This document shows positions 1-9,144 of a DNA stretch of 64,000 nt, piece by piece. Source of the DNA: Candidatus Nezhaarchaeota archaeon (GTDB lineage: Archaea > Thermoproteota > Methanomethylicia > Nezhaarchaeales > WYZ-LMO8); contig JANXDO010000002.1 of NCBI GenBank assembly GCA_025059375.1, positions 128,966 through 192,965 of the forward strand, read 5' to 3'. Within the stretch, counting starts at the first letter, position 1; every line of letters begins with the position of its first letter. Both the position numbers and the translations under genes were made by a program. Under the pieces are notes generated by a model. The model had not been told where the DNA came from and did no database searches. It saw nothing but the letters and a program-made list of their open reading frames with translations.

Positions 1-459
1 TTCTCGACACTTGGGTGGGAAGATACCAGTCTTAATTATGCTTAAAGCCTCATCAATAAACATTACTCTGCGGCACTTCGTGCACCTCACAGTTCTTAGA
101 TCACCGTGAAGCTCTATGACGTTTCTTGAGCCGGCCTTAAAGTGTAACCCGTCAATATTCTGTGTTATTATAGCACTTAGCTTACCCATCCTCTCAAGCT
201 CAGCTAGTGCGTAATGAGCCATGTTGGGCTGCGCACTTCTAACGAGCTCTATTACCCCCAGCATGAAGTACCAGAACTCTTCAGGATGATCCATGAAGAA
301 CTCTATAGAGCTAAATTTCGGGTCTATTAAACTCCACAATCCCTGAGGACCTCTAAAGTCTGGTATGCCACTCTCAGTTGATACTCCAGCCCCGGTTAAA
401 GCTACAATCTTCCCGGAGGCTACTATCATCTCAGCTATACGATTAATTCTTCGATTCAT
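1..459 (-). CDS. Sir2-family NAD-dependent protein deacylase, C-terminus cut by window edge
   Basis: The reverse strand reads from an ATG at 459 without a stop to the window edge, giving the first 153 residues. They carry the sirtuin signatures in order: the NAD-binding GAGVSTESGIPDFRG near residue 20, TQNIDGLH near 105, the catalytic His in ELHG, then a zinc-site CTKC and the start of the second Cys pair near the cut. Sirtuins remove acyl groups from lysines using NAD+; archaeal ones act on chromatin proteins such as Alba and on enzymes. The gene diverges from the YkgJ-type gene at 533. The family is certain; substrate and C-terminal part cannot be judged. Confidence 0.93.
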   Translation of the reverse strand, partial: MNRRINRIAEMIVASGKIVALTGAGVSTESGIPDFRGPQGLWSLIDPKFSSIEFFMDHPEEFWYFMLGVIELVRSAQPNMAHYALAELERMGKLSAIITQNIDGLHFKAGSRNVIELHGDLRTVRCTKCRRVMFIDEALSIIKTGIFPPKCRE

Positions 460-532
460 AACTAATCCTCTAACCTCAATGTCTCACATGAGAAGAGTTA
501 AAGAGCTTAACGCCTACCCAACTAACTAATTG

Positions 533-934
533 ATGAGAGGAGAAACCCTCTACATAGACTGTAGGGCTAATGGAAAGTTTTGTGGCAAGTGCTGCTATAG
601 CACGAAAATGCCATTAACTAAGAGGGATATCGAGAGGATTAAGAGTATTGGATTCCATGAGGACTACTTTATTGACAAGAGAAGTCGCATGCCCAAACTC
701 AAGAACGTTAATGGTCACTGCGTATTTCTAGACCCTGAAACTAACGCTTGCGCGATATATCCTGACAGACCAGAAGGTTGTCGTCTTTACCCACTCGTCT
801 ACGATCCTGAGAGGAATGAAGTTGTAGTGGATGAACTCTGTCCAAAGTCTCACACAGTACCTAGAGGATTAGTAAGGAGGCTTAGAGGTGCACTGCTTAG
901 CCTCATAGATAGGCTAAGCAGGGATTATGCGTAA
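533..934 (+). CDS. YkgJ-family Cys-cluster (zinc/iron-binding) protein
   Basis: This 133-residue protein has Cys residues patterned as in the YkgJ/UPF0153 family: CGKCC near residue 18, a Cys in GHCVFL, a Cys in NACAIY followed by RPEGCRLYP, and a late Cys in ELCPKS. The family is thought to chelate zinc or an iron-sulfur cluster; its role is not established. An in-frame TTG lies directly before the ATG at 533, and I prefer the ATG. The 150 bases downstream hold no gene I can recognise. The family call rests on the Cys spacing and the RPxxCRxYP motif. Confidence 0.8.
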   Translation: MRGETLYIDCRANGKFCGKCCYSTKMPLTKRDIERIKSIGFHEDYFIDKRSRMPKLKNVNGHCVFLDPETNACAIYPDRPEGCRLYPLVYDPERNEVVVDELCPKSHTVPRGLVRRLRGALLSLIDRLSRDYA

Positions 935-1088
935 TTATTAACTTAGTGTGAAGGATCATAAAAATTCTCCATTAAGCCGATTTATGATGGGCAAAGCTTA
1001 GCATTAGGATAAGTGATTGTCATGTTATAGAACTGTGTTGTTATCCTTCACCCTCCGTGAAGCAGGTGTATTGATCGAAGACCGCTAT

Positions 1089-1769
1089 TTAGCTTATGCT
1101 CACACCTATGTACCTTATCATGTCTGCTACATCCTCACACCTATCAATAGACTCTTCTATTTCGTCAACTATCTCCTTAGCTACGACACACCACTTAGGC
1201 CCCTTCTCATCGCACTTGGATAGTACAAACTCTAAGAGACTTGTTCTAAGCTCATCAACCTCTTCTTCTAAACACTCAATTTTATCAGCTGTGCTCAATG
1301 CTCTTTCAGTGCTTTCTCCCAACTCCTTAAAGGCCTGCTTGATCAGCTCAACAGCTTTATGGAGCCTCGACGTCATCTCAAAGAGGCCTGATAAGTAAGC
1401 TTCTTCTAGCTCTATACCCACATTCATAGCTATCACTAGTCTTCGAGCTGCTGCCTTTGTGTAGGCCGCTACATCGTCTAGCCTTAGGATAAGCCTCATG
1501 ATATACTCTCTATCGATGGGCATCAACGTCGCCCTAGATAGGTCGCGTATTATGTTCCTCTTTGTCTTGTCAGCATCGCGCTCAGCCTCAAACACGTCAT
1601 TGAAGCATGATCGTGCTCGGTAAATGTTACGCTCCTTTACTGCTTGGATTACTGAAACTAATCCATTTATGACGCTTAACACCTTATCGGAGTGCTCTAC
1701 ACACTTTACTAGGAAGCCCTTCTCAACTTTCTTTGAGGCCCATATCCAAGCAGCCACGTAAACCACCAC
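1089..1769 (-). CDS. PhoU-like DUF47 protein, partner of the phosphate permease
   Basis: The 226-residue, almost wholly helical protein is rich in Glu, Asp and Arg, with repeated ExDxDxxK-type metal-binding helices (for example FEAERDADKTKRNI and LDDVAAYTKAAAR), typical of the DUF47/PhoU-like family. Members sit beside PiT permeases and are thought to modulate phosphate uptake. It lies 48 bases downstream of the PiT gene on the same strand, so the two are probably one transcript. The start is a GTG; a second in-frame GTG four codons later sits after a GTGGTGG ribosome-site-like run and may be the real one. Confidence 0.85.
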   Translation of the reverse strand: MVVYVAAWIWASKKVEKGFLVKCVEHSDKVLSVINGLVSVIQAVKERNIYRARSCFNDVFEAERDADKTKRNIIRDLSRATLMPIDREYIMRLILRLDDVAAYTKAAARRLVIAMNVGIELEEAYLSGLFEMTSRLHKAVELIKQAFKELGESTERALSTADKIECLEEEVDELRTSLLEFVLSKCDEKGPKWCVVAKEIVDEIEESIDRCEDVADMIRYIGVSIS

Positions 1770-1817
1770 AGCATCGAATTTTCATCTTTGGATCCTCATA
1801 TATTTAGTTTGCCTAGT

Positions 1818-2852
1818 CTATAGGAGTAGTCTCACCATCATGTATAGACCGATTGCCATAATCATGGCGATAGGCACCGTCAGCAGCCATGATGTTATTA
1901 TGTAAGCTGTAACTTTGAGGTTTAAGCCTCTCAAGCTCCTAACCTTAGCTATCCCGACTCCCATTATTGACGATACACTAGTGTGCGTTGTCGATATTGG
2001 CATTCCAAAGCCCCATAAGATGTAAGGTATAGTTGTAAATAACCATACTATTAATGCGAGTGAGAAGCCTGCTGCTACTCCACTCGGATGATCAAGCTTG
2101 GTTATTTTAAAGGCTGTTGTCCTAATGACCCTCTCACCCAAGGTGAAGCCCCCTATCGCTATGAAGAGCCCTCCGAGGAGGGCCAGGAACATCATGGTCT
2201 CATGATCTGGCATTCCCAAATACTTTTGAGTAATTGTTAGGTATACTCCAGTAGCATTCGCCACATCATTTGCACCGAAAGCGTAAGCTGCAAAAGCTAG
2301 GGATGCTATGTGAAGGTATAGAAAGATCCTGTCAACGTCATATCGTCCTCTTAGAGATCTTTCTAACCTTACAAAGAAGGTGTACAGGAGGATGGCTAAG
2401 CTCATTGCTAATGTTGGAGACATAATCCAGCTGAGCATGATCCTTGATATTACGCCCCAATTTATATCCTCAATTCTCATGACGCCGAGCATAGAGTAGG
2501 CAATCCCAATGCCTATTACTGCTCCACTAATGCTCTGCGATGTAGATATGGGCAACCCCATGAGTGTAGCTATAAAAATCCATGTTCCAGAGGCTACAAC
2601 AGCAGTTAAAGCTGCTGTGGTGTCTATTTCAGGTACTATCCCCCTACCAATGGTCTTGATGACAAAACTTCCTTGAATTAGAGCACCTACAATGGTGAAG
2701 ACTGAGAAGAGAGTTAAGGCCTTCCTAAGAGTTAGAGCACCAGCACCAACGGCTGTATCTACGGGGTTAGCTGCATCGTTGGCACCTATATTAAATGCCA
2801 TGAAGGCTGCCGCTGACAGCCCAACAAGGTATAGTGCTAGCTCTATCATCAA
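1818..2852 (-). CDS. pit: PiT-family inorganic phosphate permease
   Basis: This 344-residue polytopic membrane protein shows the duplicated PiT signature. An N-terminal GANDAANPVDTAVGAGAL is matched by a second copy, AFGANDVANATGVYL, near residue 195, and each half is followed by a PISTSQS or PISTTHTS motif. PiT proteins import inorganic phosphate (or sulfate in some branches) with Na+ or H+. About ten membrane spans are visible. Two consecutive ATG codons begin the frame (2852 or 2849). The DUF47 gene follows. The start lies 75 bases from the divergent HdrA-like gene, so the short gap must carry both promoters. Confidence 0.93.
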   Translation of the reverse strand: MMIELALYLVGLSAAAFMAFNIGANDAANPVDTAVGAGALTLRKALTLFSVFTIVGALIQGSFVIKTIGRGIVPEIDTTAALTAVVASGTWIFIATLMGLPISTSQSISGAVIGIGIAYSMLGVMRIEDINWGVISRIMLSWIMSPTLAMSLAILLYTFFVRLERSLRGRYDVDRIFLYLHIASLAFAAYAFGANDVANATGVYLTITQKYLGMPDHETMMFLALLGGLFIAIGGFTLGERVIRTTAFKITKLDHPSGVAAGFSLALIVWLFTTIPYILWGFGMPISTTHTSVSSIMGVGIAKVRSLRGLNLKVTAYIITSWLLTVPIAMIMAIGLYMMVRLLL

Positions 2853-2926
2853 CTGGTATGAGTTTAAATAGTAACGTATATGTAGCTTACTCTTGCTTAA
2901 TGGTGATTCCAGTGAGGTGCTGCTTC

Positions 2927-4210
2927 ATGACCACAAAGGATGTCCTGGTAGTCGGTGGAGGGATAGCTGGCATGACAGCGGCGCTAGAGTTAAGTCGCCT
3001 GGGTTATAGAGTTCACCTCGTTGAACGTAATCCCAGTATAGGAGGGAACTTAGCGAAGCTATCTAGACTATTCCCGACATTAGATGATGCACGTGAGGTT
3101 CTAGTGTCGAGGATAGCTGATGTAGCAAAGGCTTCGAAAATAAACCTACTAACGTATAGTGAGGTTCAGAGTATAAGTGGCAAACCTGGAGACTTCAAAG
3201 TTGAAGTCTTCATGAGACCGAGGGGGGTCAACGTAGCTAAGTGTACTGCATGTGGCAAGTGCGTGGAGGTGTGTCCTATCAGTGTACCAAACGAGTTTGA
3301 GGAGGGATTAACCAATAGAAAAGCCATATACATTCCATTTAGAGAAGCGTATCCACGAGCCTACACGATAGACTTTAGTGTGTGCATTAGGTGTGGTGAA
3401 TGCGTGAAGATTTGTCCTGAGGGTGCAGTAGATTTAGCGGATGAGGCTAAGCTCCTTAGTCTTCATGTAGGTGCTATAATCATAGCGACTGGCTACCAGC
3501 TATATGATGCAAGGAAGCTTGAGGTGTACGGTTATGGCTTGTACGAGAATGTAATAACTAGCATGCAATTGGAGAGGATGCTATCACAGCATGGACCAAC
3601 GGGGGGTCGAGTTAAGAGAGTTGATGGAGTTGATGCGAAGAAGGTGGCAATACTTCACTGCGCTGGTTCCCGTGATAGAAACTACGTCTCCTATTGTAGC
3701 CGAATATGTTGCATGTACATACTTAAGCAAGCTTATCTTCTTCGCCAACAAGGCGTAGATGTTACCTTGTACTACATGGATGTTAGAGCGAATTATAGGG
3801 GTGGTGAAGACTTCTACGCAAAAGTTCAAGAAGCTGGTATTAGCTTCATTAGGGGCAAGGTTGCAGAGATAACTAAGGGCGATGGAGGTAAACTAGTAAT
3901 AGTAGCTGAAGACACATTAAGTGGAGGGACTTTGTTGCTCAAGGATGAGTACGATGTTGTTGTACTAGCTACTCCAATGATTCCGTCAGCTGGGCTTAAG
4001 GATATTGCAGAGAAGATAGGGGTTTTGCTTGATGTTGATGGCTTCGTTGCTCCGAGACACTTAAAGACTGATCCCGTATCAACATCGATTGAAGGAGTAT
4101 TTGCATGTGGATGCGCTCTGGGACCAAAGGATGTTGGTGAAAGTGTGTCAGAGGCTTTGGCTGCTGCCCTCAAGACCTCCTTCTTCCTCAAGGAAGATAA
4201 TGCACAATAG
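2927..4210 (+). CDS. HdrA-like FAD/iron-sulfur oxidoreductase subunit
   Basis: The 427-residue product starts with an FAD-binding VVGGGIAGMTAA (residues 8-19). Two ferredoxin motifs follow, CTACGKCVEVCP (106-117) and CIRCGECVKICP (153-164), then the HdrA-specific YCSRICCMY near 257-265 and a C-terminal FAD-domain end. It lacks the N-terminal and C-terminal extra ferredoxin domains of full-length methanogen HdrA. HdrA is the flavin-bifurcating subunit of heterodisulfide reductase; short HdrA-like proteins feed electrons between ferredoxin, NADH and Hdr-type partners. The open frame reaches back to 2834, but GAGGTG at 2913-2918 sits 8 bases before the ATG at 2927. The HdrD-like gene begins 196 bases downstream on the same strand. 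Confidence 0.87.
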   Translation: MTTKDVLVVGGGIAGMTAALELSRLGYRVHLVERNPSIGGNLAKLSRLFPTLDDAREVLVSRIADVAKASKINLLTYSEVQSISGKPGDFKVEVFMRPRGVNVAKCTACGKCVEVCPISVPNEFEEGLTNRKAIYIPFREAYPRAYTIDFSVCIRCGECVKICPEGAVDLADEAKLLSLHVGAIIIATGYQLYDARKLEVYGYGLYENVITSMQLERMLSQHGPTGGRVKRVDGVDAKKVAILHCAGSRDRNYVSYCSRICCMYILKQAYLLRQQGVDVTLYYMDVRANYRGGEDFYAKVQEAGISFIRGKVAEITKGDGGKLVIVAEDTLSGGTLLLKDEYDVVVLATPMIPSAGLKDIAEKIGVLLDVDGFVAPRHLKTDPVSTSIEGVFACGCALGPKDVGESVSEALAAALKTSFFLKEDNAQ

Positions 4211-4406
4211 TAGGTCGTGGCATCATTGGATGGCTTAAAGGTTAAGACGGGTCATGAGACCTTAGTAGGCTTGCACGAAACGCATCTTAAGCAGTATGCG
4301 TACGCTCTTTTAATAGGCGACTTCTAAGCACCAATGCAGTAACGCTTATAAAAATTTGAGGAATTAGTTTACCTCTGGATATAGCTTCATGGATGGAAGT
4401 TGATGG

Positions 4407-5570
4407 GTGGGTGATGGTCAAGTGTCGTCAGAGCTCTTGGAGACACTTAAAGGACTGAATTTCAATTTATGCATACAGTGCGGTACATGCAGTGCATCCT
4501 GCCCCGTGCTCATGAATGCTAGGTCACCATTAAACGTCAGACTACTAATGATAAAAGTAGCTTACTTCTTTAGAAAGGTACCACGCGTAGACCTAAAGCA
4601 GCATAACGAGGTGTGGGACTGCACTACTTGCTCTAACTGTTCAGTAAGATGTCCACGTAACGCAGGTCCCCTAGACGTGATATTAGGGATTAGAAGCATA
4701 CTGCTTGAGGAGGGACTAGTCCCTAAGAACATTGGGAAGATGCTAGAGGCTGTATATAAATATGGGAATGCGTGGGGAGTCATGGGTGATAGGGCTTCGT
4801 GGGCTCGAGATCTGAACGTAAGGATAGCACCAGAGAAAGTTGATGGCGGCATGCTGTACTTCGTGGGCTGTGCATCCTCTTATGATGATCGCGCCAAGAA
4901 CATAGCCAGAGCGATAGCTAAAGTCTTAAACTCCTTGGGTGAGAGATTCTTCATTCTTGGTAGAGAGGAGAAGTGTTGCGGGAATGAAGCTTACTCAGCG
5001 GGGGAGAGGGGGCTTTTTGAAGAGCTCGTAAACATGAATCTTGAGACCTTTGAGCGCTATAACGTGGAGAAAATCATTACTGGATGTCCTCATGGGTTCA
5101 ACATCTTTAAGAAGAAGTATGGAAAGGTTAGCTTTGAGCCAATACACTACACGACTTACTTGGCTAACTTAATAGATAGTGGGAAGCTTAAGTTCTCTAA
5201 AAGGATGGAGAAGATTATCACCTATCACGATTCTTGCTATCTCGGCAAGCATAATAGCATTTACGATGAGCCTAGAAAAATACTTGAAAGCATGCCTGGA
5301 GTTAAGTTCGTCGAGATGTCTAGGTCCAGGAAGATGAGCATATGCTGTGAGGGAGGTGGGGGGAGGATGTGGCATGACATCGGTGGTTCGCGTCTTTCAG
5401 AGCTACGCGTAAGGGACGCTCTAGAGTCTGGAGCTGAGATAATCGCAACAGCATGTCCATTCTGCCTCGCGACAATAGAAGATAGCATTAAGACTCTTGG
5501 TTTAGAGGATAAGCTAGTGGCCAAAGACATCATGGAGATAGTGCTTGAGTGCGGACCATACTTAGGCTGA
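4407..5570 (+). CDS. HdrD/GlpC-like iron-sulfur reductase with two CCG domains
   Basis: About 387 residues. The N-terminus has two four-Cys ferredoxin motifs, CIQCGTCSASCP (22-33) and CTTCSNCSVRCP (about 71-82). Two Cys-rich CCG domains follow, one with KCCGNEAY and ITGCPHGF, the other with HDSCYLGKH, ICCEGGGG and ACPFC. This is the architecture of HdrD, GlpC and related quinone- or thiol-linked reductases, in which the CCG domains can bind non-cubane [4Fe-4S] clusters. With the HdrA-like gene upstream it forms a plausible HdrA-HdrD electron-transfer pair. The GTG at 4407 opens the frame; a GTG at 4422, preceded by GGTGAT at about 7 bases, is an equally good start. Its physiological partner is unknown. 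Confidence 0.88.
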   Translation: MGDGQVSSELLETLKGLNFNLCIQCGTCSASCPVLMNARSPLNVRLLMIKVAYFFRKVPRVDLKQHNEVWDCTTCSNCSVRCPRNAGPLDVILGIRSILLEEGLVPKNIGKMLEAVYKYGNAWGVMGDRASWARDLNVRIAPEKVDGGMLYFVGCASSYDDRAKNIARAIAKVLNSLGERFFILGREEKCCGNEAYSAGERGLFEELVNMNLETFERYNVEKIITGCPHGFNIFKKKYGKVSFEPIHYTTYLANLIDSGKLKFSKRMEKIITYHDSCYLGKHNSIYDEPRKILESMPGVKFVEMSRSRKMSICCEGGGGRMWHDIGGSRLSELRVRDALESGAEIIATACPFCLATIEDSIKTLGLEDKLVAKDIMEIVLECGPYLG

Positions 5571-5711
5571 TAATTAATCATAAACATTCAACCCCATTTA
5601 AACCCATTCGACAATTGCAGCAAAGGACCTCCTGACCCCATTATGGGGCTTGAAGCCAACACGTGATGGTGTAGTCAAACAATTTAATTAACGTATGCTT
5701 ACTAATCTTAG

Positions 5712-5726
5712 TGGACTTAAAGTCCA
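5712..5726. promoter_or_regulatory. 15-base perfect dyad before the OFA transporter gene
   Basis: TGGACTT and AAGTCCA flank a single A, a perfect 7-bp dyad ending 15 bases before the GTG at 5742. Position and compactness fit a repressor operator or a short hairpin in the leader. I see no second copy nearby. Confidence 0.35.
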
Positions 5727-5741
5727 TGACTGTGATTATGT

Positions 5742-7013
5742 GTGTCTAGAAGAGAGCTAAGGATGTCCAGTCTAAGTGTTAAGGTTAGTAGGTGGGTTTT
5801 CGTCATAGCAAGTTTAGCCATAATGCTATGTCTTGGTGCTGTCTATGCATATAGCGTAATAAGGGTTCACTTCGAGAAGATTTTTGAGGGATATGGTCTT
5901 AAGGTGACTGCAACCGAGATGCAGCTCCCCCTCATGGTCTCCTTACTCTTGTCGGTGCCGACAATGCCACTCATAGGCAAATACGTTGAAAGGCATGGCC
6001 CAAGGAGGATGGCGCTCATAAGCGCGATTATGGTCGGTTCATCCTGGCTTTTAGCTTCGTTTGCAAACAATCCTCTCACACTCATACTTTCATATGGTGT
6101 AATTGGTGGCATTGGAGGTAGCATAGCTTACAATTGTGCAATAGTTGTCCCCGCAAGGTGGTTTCCCGACAAACGAGGTCTAGTAGTTGGCTTAACGGTT
6201 CTAGGTCTTGGCATTTCAGCTGCTATTGTTGGACCACTAGCAGACTACATAGCTATGTGTTTAGGACCCCAAATTATGCTGAGGGTTCTTGGCATAATGT
6301 TCTTTGCAATCATGGTTATCTCAGCTTCATCCCTACGATTCCCACCAAGTGATTGGTCTCCTTCTAAACAAGATTCTTTAAGGTTACAGAAGGTCGTTAT
6401 GAGCATGGATTTAAGTAGGGAAGAGATGATTAGGACCCATACTTTCTATGCCCTCTGGATCTGCTTTATGATTGGTTCTCTATCCGGTTTAATGGCTATC
6501 GGCACATCGAAGCAAGTTGGCTTAGAAGTCGCCACTAATATAGGTATGAGTGAGCAGGAGGCGTCGCCCATGCTTACAGCTCTCACAGCTTTATTCGCTA
6601 CGTGTAACGCTCTCGGACGCCCCTTCTTCGGCTGGTTAACTGATAAGCTCACTCCAAAGAGGGTTGCGATGATCTCCTTCATGCTAATCTTCGTAGCGTC
6701 TGCATTAATGTTTATGTCGCAAACCTCTCTCCAAGCCTATACACTTACATTTGCAATTCTATGGTTTAACTTAGGGGGTTGGTTAGCGATAGCTCCAGCC
6801 TCGACTGCTTTCTTCTTCGGAATTAGGGATTATGCGAGAAATTATGGACTCGTGTTTACAGCTTACGGGGTTGGTGCTTTCACAGGAAACTTGATGGCTG
6901 GGTGTGCAAAGGACCTTCTAGGGTCGTATATCTCGGTATTCCCTATACTTGCCATGTTGTCAATACTGGGCGTAATCGTGGCAAGATGCTTAAATCCTCC
7001 CTTGAAACCTTAA
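5742..7013 (+). CDS. MFS transporter, oxalate/formate antiporter-type
   Basis: This 423-residue protein has twelve predicted membrane helices in two halves. The LGAVYAYSVIRVHFEK start, the GKYVERHGPRR loop after helix 2 and a second-half GWLTDKLTPKR loop are typical of the OFA branch of the major facilitator superfamily. Members exchange small carboxylates (oxalate, formate, lactate, pyruvate). It follows the HdrA/HdrD-like genes on the same strand, so uptake of an organic acid oxidised by those proteins is possible but inferred. GTG at 5742 opens the frame; an ATG at 5763 is an alternative start giving MSSLSVKVSRW. Confidence 0.85.
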   Translation: MSRRELRMSSLSVKVSRWVFVIASLAIMLCLGAVYAYSVIRVHFEKIFEGYGLKVTATEMQLPLMVSLLLSVPTMPLIGKYVERHGPRRMALISAIMVGSSWLLASFANNPLTLILSYGVIGGIGGSIAYNCAIVVPARWFPDKRGLVVGLTVLGLGISAAIVGPLADYIAMCLGPQIMLRVLGIMFFAIMVISASSLRFPPSDWSPSKQDSLRLQKVVMSMDLSREEMIRTHTFYALWICFMIGSLSGLMAIGTSKQVGLEVATNIGMSEQEASPMLTALTALFATCNALGRPFFGWLTDKLTPKRVAMISFMLIFVASALMFMSQTSLQAYTLTFAILWFNLGGWLAIAPASTAFFFGIRDYARNYGLVFTAYGVGAFTGNLMAGCAKDLLGSYISVFPILAMLSILGVIVARCLNPPLKP

Positions 7014-7230
7014 AGGTATCCCTTAACCCCTAGCTAATCCGTTCAGTAACCTTGATTCTCTGAAGAGCTGAATGAAGAGGCGTACTCCACAATCTCGAGG
7101 TGATTTGAGGTCACTACAGTGACTAGCAGCTGCCTTAACGTAATGTGAGCTAGTTGCTCTTGCCTAGAGCTATGCGCGTCCTGGAGCGGTCCTTCGAGGC
7201 TCAGCCTGTAACCCAGCTTTGAGGTTTAAG

Positions 7231-7299
7231 AGAGTCGTGTTACTCTTCTCGAAAAAATTTATTACTGGGATTGGTGTTACTCTCATAGCAAGAGAGTAA
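7231..7299 (+). promoter_or_regulatory. Promoter of the FmdE-ABC operon bracketed by two inverted repeats
   Basis: An archaeal TATA-like AAAAAATTTATTA occupies 7251-7263. Upstream, AGAGT and ACTCT (7231-7246) form a short dyad. Downstream, TTACTCTC (7277-7284) and GAGAGTAA (7292-7299) form a perfect 8-bp dyad with a 7-base spacer that ends just before the first ATG at 7302. TTACTCT occurs in both. The expected transcription start, about 25 bases after the TATA centre, falls inside the second dyad, the position expected for a repressor. A metal- or oxyanion-sensing repressor is my inference. Confidence 0.5.
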
Positions 7300-7301
7300 T
7301 A

Positions 7302-7985
7302 ATGGTGAGGATGATGGTGAGTGAGGGCCTAATCATAAGAGCAAAGGAGCTACACGGACACGTATGTCCCTTTCTAGTCTTGGGCCTAAGGGCGTCAGAG
7401 ATAGCAATGAAGAGGCTTGGCGTGGAGCGATCTAGTGAGGCCGTGACTATCAGCGAAGAGCTCATAGCTATTGTTGAGTGTAATAACTGCTTTGCCGACG
7501 GTGTGCAAGTGGCAACTGGTTGCACGTTCGGGAACAACTGCTTGGTCTACTTGGACTTGGGGAAGAACGCTGTGACCCTAGTTAAGAGGGGCGACTGGAA
7601 TGGCGTGAGAGTTTACATCGACAGGGGTAGACTTGACAAGTACTTTAGCGGAGAGGCTATGGAGCTCTTCGAGAAGGTCGTGGTGAAGAGAGAGGGGTCG
7701 CCTGAAGATGTCGATAGGCTGCGAAAGATGTGGGGCGAGATAGCCTACTCCATGAGAGAGGTCCCCGAGGAGGAGTTCAAGATTGAGAAGGTCAAGGTGA
7801 TGGGGATCGAGAGGGCGCCGATGTTCGAGAATGTCAGGTGCGATTTCTGTGGAGAGCTGGCCATGAAGACGAGGGCTCACGTGGTTGATGGAAGGGCGGT
7901 CTGCTTGGGTTGTATGGGCGAGTGCGAGGCAGTTGTTGGAAGGGGAATAGTCAAGAAGTTCAAGATACCCTTCGTGAGGGGATAG
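7302..7985 (+). CDS. fmdE: FmdE family protein with C-terminal zinc finger
   Basis: The 227-residue product has the FmdE core: HGHVCPFLVLGLRAS near residue 18, then CNNCFADGVQVATGCTFGN with its conserved Cys residues. A C-terminal zinc finger is formed by CDFCG and CLGCMGEC. FmdE was named for genes co-transcribed with molybdenum formylmethanofuran dehydrogenase; its biochemical role is not settled. Here it leads an operon with an ABC importer whose first gene starts 3 bases downstream, which suggests metal, oxyanion or cofactor supply. ATGs at 7302, 7311 and 7314 are all possible starts. The operon is noticeably GC-richer than most of the window. Confidence 0.88.
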   Translation: MVRMMVSEGLIIRAKELHGHVCPFLVLGLRASEIAMKRLGVERSSEAVTISEELIAIVECNNCFADGVQVATGCTFGNNCLVYLDLGKNAVTLVKRGDWNGVRVYIDRGRLDKYFSGEAMELFEKVVVKREGSPEDVDRLRKMWGEIAYSMREVPEEEFKIEKVKVMGIERAPMFENVRCDFCGELAMKTRAHVVDGRAVCLGCMGECEAVVGRGIVKKFKIPFVRG

Positions 7986-7988
7986 GTC

Positions 7989-9143
7989 ATGAACAGGAGG
8001 GGTCTAGCTAAGATCTACTTGGGAGTCATAGTAGCGATTCTAGTTGTAGCGGTATCGGCAGCCTACTTTGCATTAACGATTCAACATGGAGGGGGGCTGC
8101 ATCGCACAGGCCTCCAAGAAGAGCTACGGATAGTCGACATCGTTGGAAGAAACGTCACGCTTCCAAAGAATGTTAGTCGCATAATAGCGATAGGCCCTGG
8201 GATGCTTAGACTCGTGTGCTACTTGAACGCGACAGACATGCTCGTAGGCGTTGAGGAGAGCGAGACACGATGGGGCTTTACTGGGAGAGACTACGCCATG
8301 GCTTACGGCGAGCTCTTTAGGAGGCTTCCAGTGATAGGGCCAGGTGGACCCGGTAGGCCACCAGCTCCTGAGCTAATACTGGCCGTGAAGCCCGACCTAA
8401 TAATAATGCACAGGGGGTACTGCGAATTCTACGATCCCGACAGGCTACAACGCGAAACTAACGCTACGGTCATCGTCATGGACTATGGTCCAGCTGGTCA
8501 GCTCGACATAGAGGGCTTCGCTTGGGCGATGAAGGTTCTCGGAAAGGCTCTCAATCGCGAGGAGAGGGCTAAGCAGCTGATAAAGTTTGTTGAGAGCATT
8601 CGTGATGACCTGAATAAGCGAACAACCAACATCACCTCAAGGCCCAAGGTTTATGTGGGTGCCATCTCCCATAGAGGTCCTCAACCCTTCACAACAACTC
8701 AGACCCCATTCCCACCACTAACTCTGCTGAACACCCGTTCAATTGCAGACAAGTACTCCAACACGACTGGAGTCTTCTTCTGGGACTTCGAGACCATAAT
8801 AGTTGAGCAGCCTGAGATAATCTTCATAGACGAGAACAATCTAGCGACGGTCAAGAGCGATTTCGATAAAGATCCGCGCAAGTATAGGCAATTGAACGCC
8901 TTCCGTGAGGGTAAGGTCTACGGGATGCTACCGTACAACTACTACCACACCAATATCGCCGTAGCCTTGGCTGACGCCTACTGGATAGGCAAGGTGCTCT
9001 ATCCGGATAAGTTCAAGGACGTCGATCCAGTAGCGAAGGCAGATGAGATCTTCATCTTCTTCCTAGGGAAGCCACTCTATGAAGAGTACGCGAAGGCCTA
9101 CGGCGGCTTCATAAACCTGGCCTGGATGTTCAAGGTGCCCTAA
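7989..9143 (+). CDS. ABC transporter substrate-binding protein, FepB/BtuF/MolA type
   Basis: The 384-residue protein has an N-terminal membrane anchor or signal (about residues 9-30, YLGVIVAILVVAVSAAYFA) with no lipobox Cys, then the PF01497 fold. Recognisable are IVDIVGRNVTLPKNVSRIIAI at the start of the binding domain and PELILAVKPDLIIMH in its first lobe. It captures a ligand outside the cell for the permease and ATPase encoded next. Ligands of this family include ferric siderophores, haem, cobalamin and, in the MolBCA branch, molybdate or tungstate. With FmdE in the operon, an oxyanion or cofactor is the likelier guess, but the sequence alone does not decide. Confidence 0.87.
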   Translation: MNRRGLAKIYLGVIVAILVVAVSAAYFALTIQHGGGLHRTGLQEELRIVDIVGRNVTLPKNVSRIIAIGPGMLRLVCYLNATDMLVGVEESETRWGFTGRDYAMAYGELFRRLPVIGPGGPGRPPAPELILAVKPDLIIMHRGYCEFYDPDRLQRETNATVIVMDYGPAGQLDIEGFAWAMKVLGKALNREERAKQLIKFVESIRDDLNKRTTNITSRPKVYVGAISHRGPQPFTTTQTPFPPLTLLNTRSIADKYSNTTGVFFWDFETIIVEQPEIIFIDENNLATVKSDFDKDPRKYRQLNAFREGKVYGMLPYNYYHTNIAVALADAYWIGKVLYPDKFKDVDPVAKADEIFIFFLGKPLYEEYAKAYGGFINLAWMFKVP

Positions 9144-9144
9144 A

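Noticed and set aside
5636-5648. CCCCA-TTA-TGGGG inverted repeat after the HdrD-like gene
   Set aside because: Five-base arms without a T-run; too weak to call a terminator.
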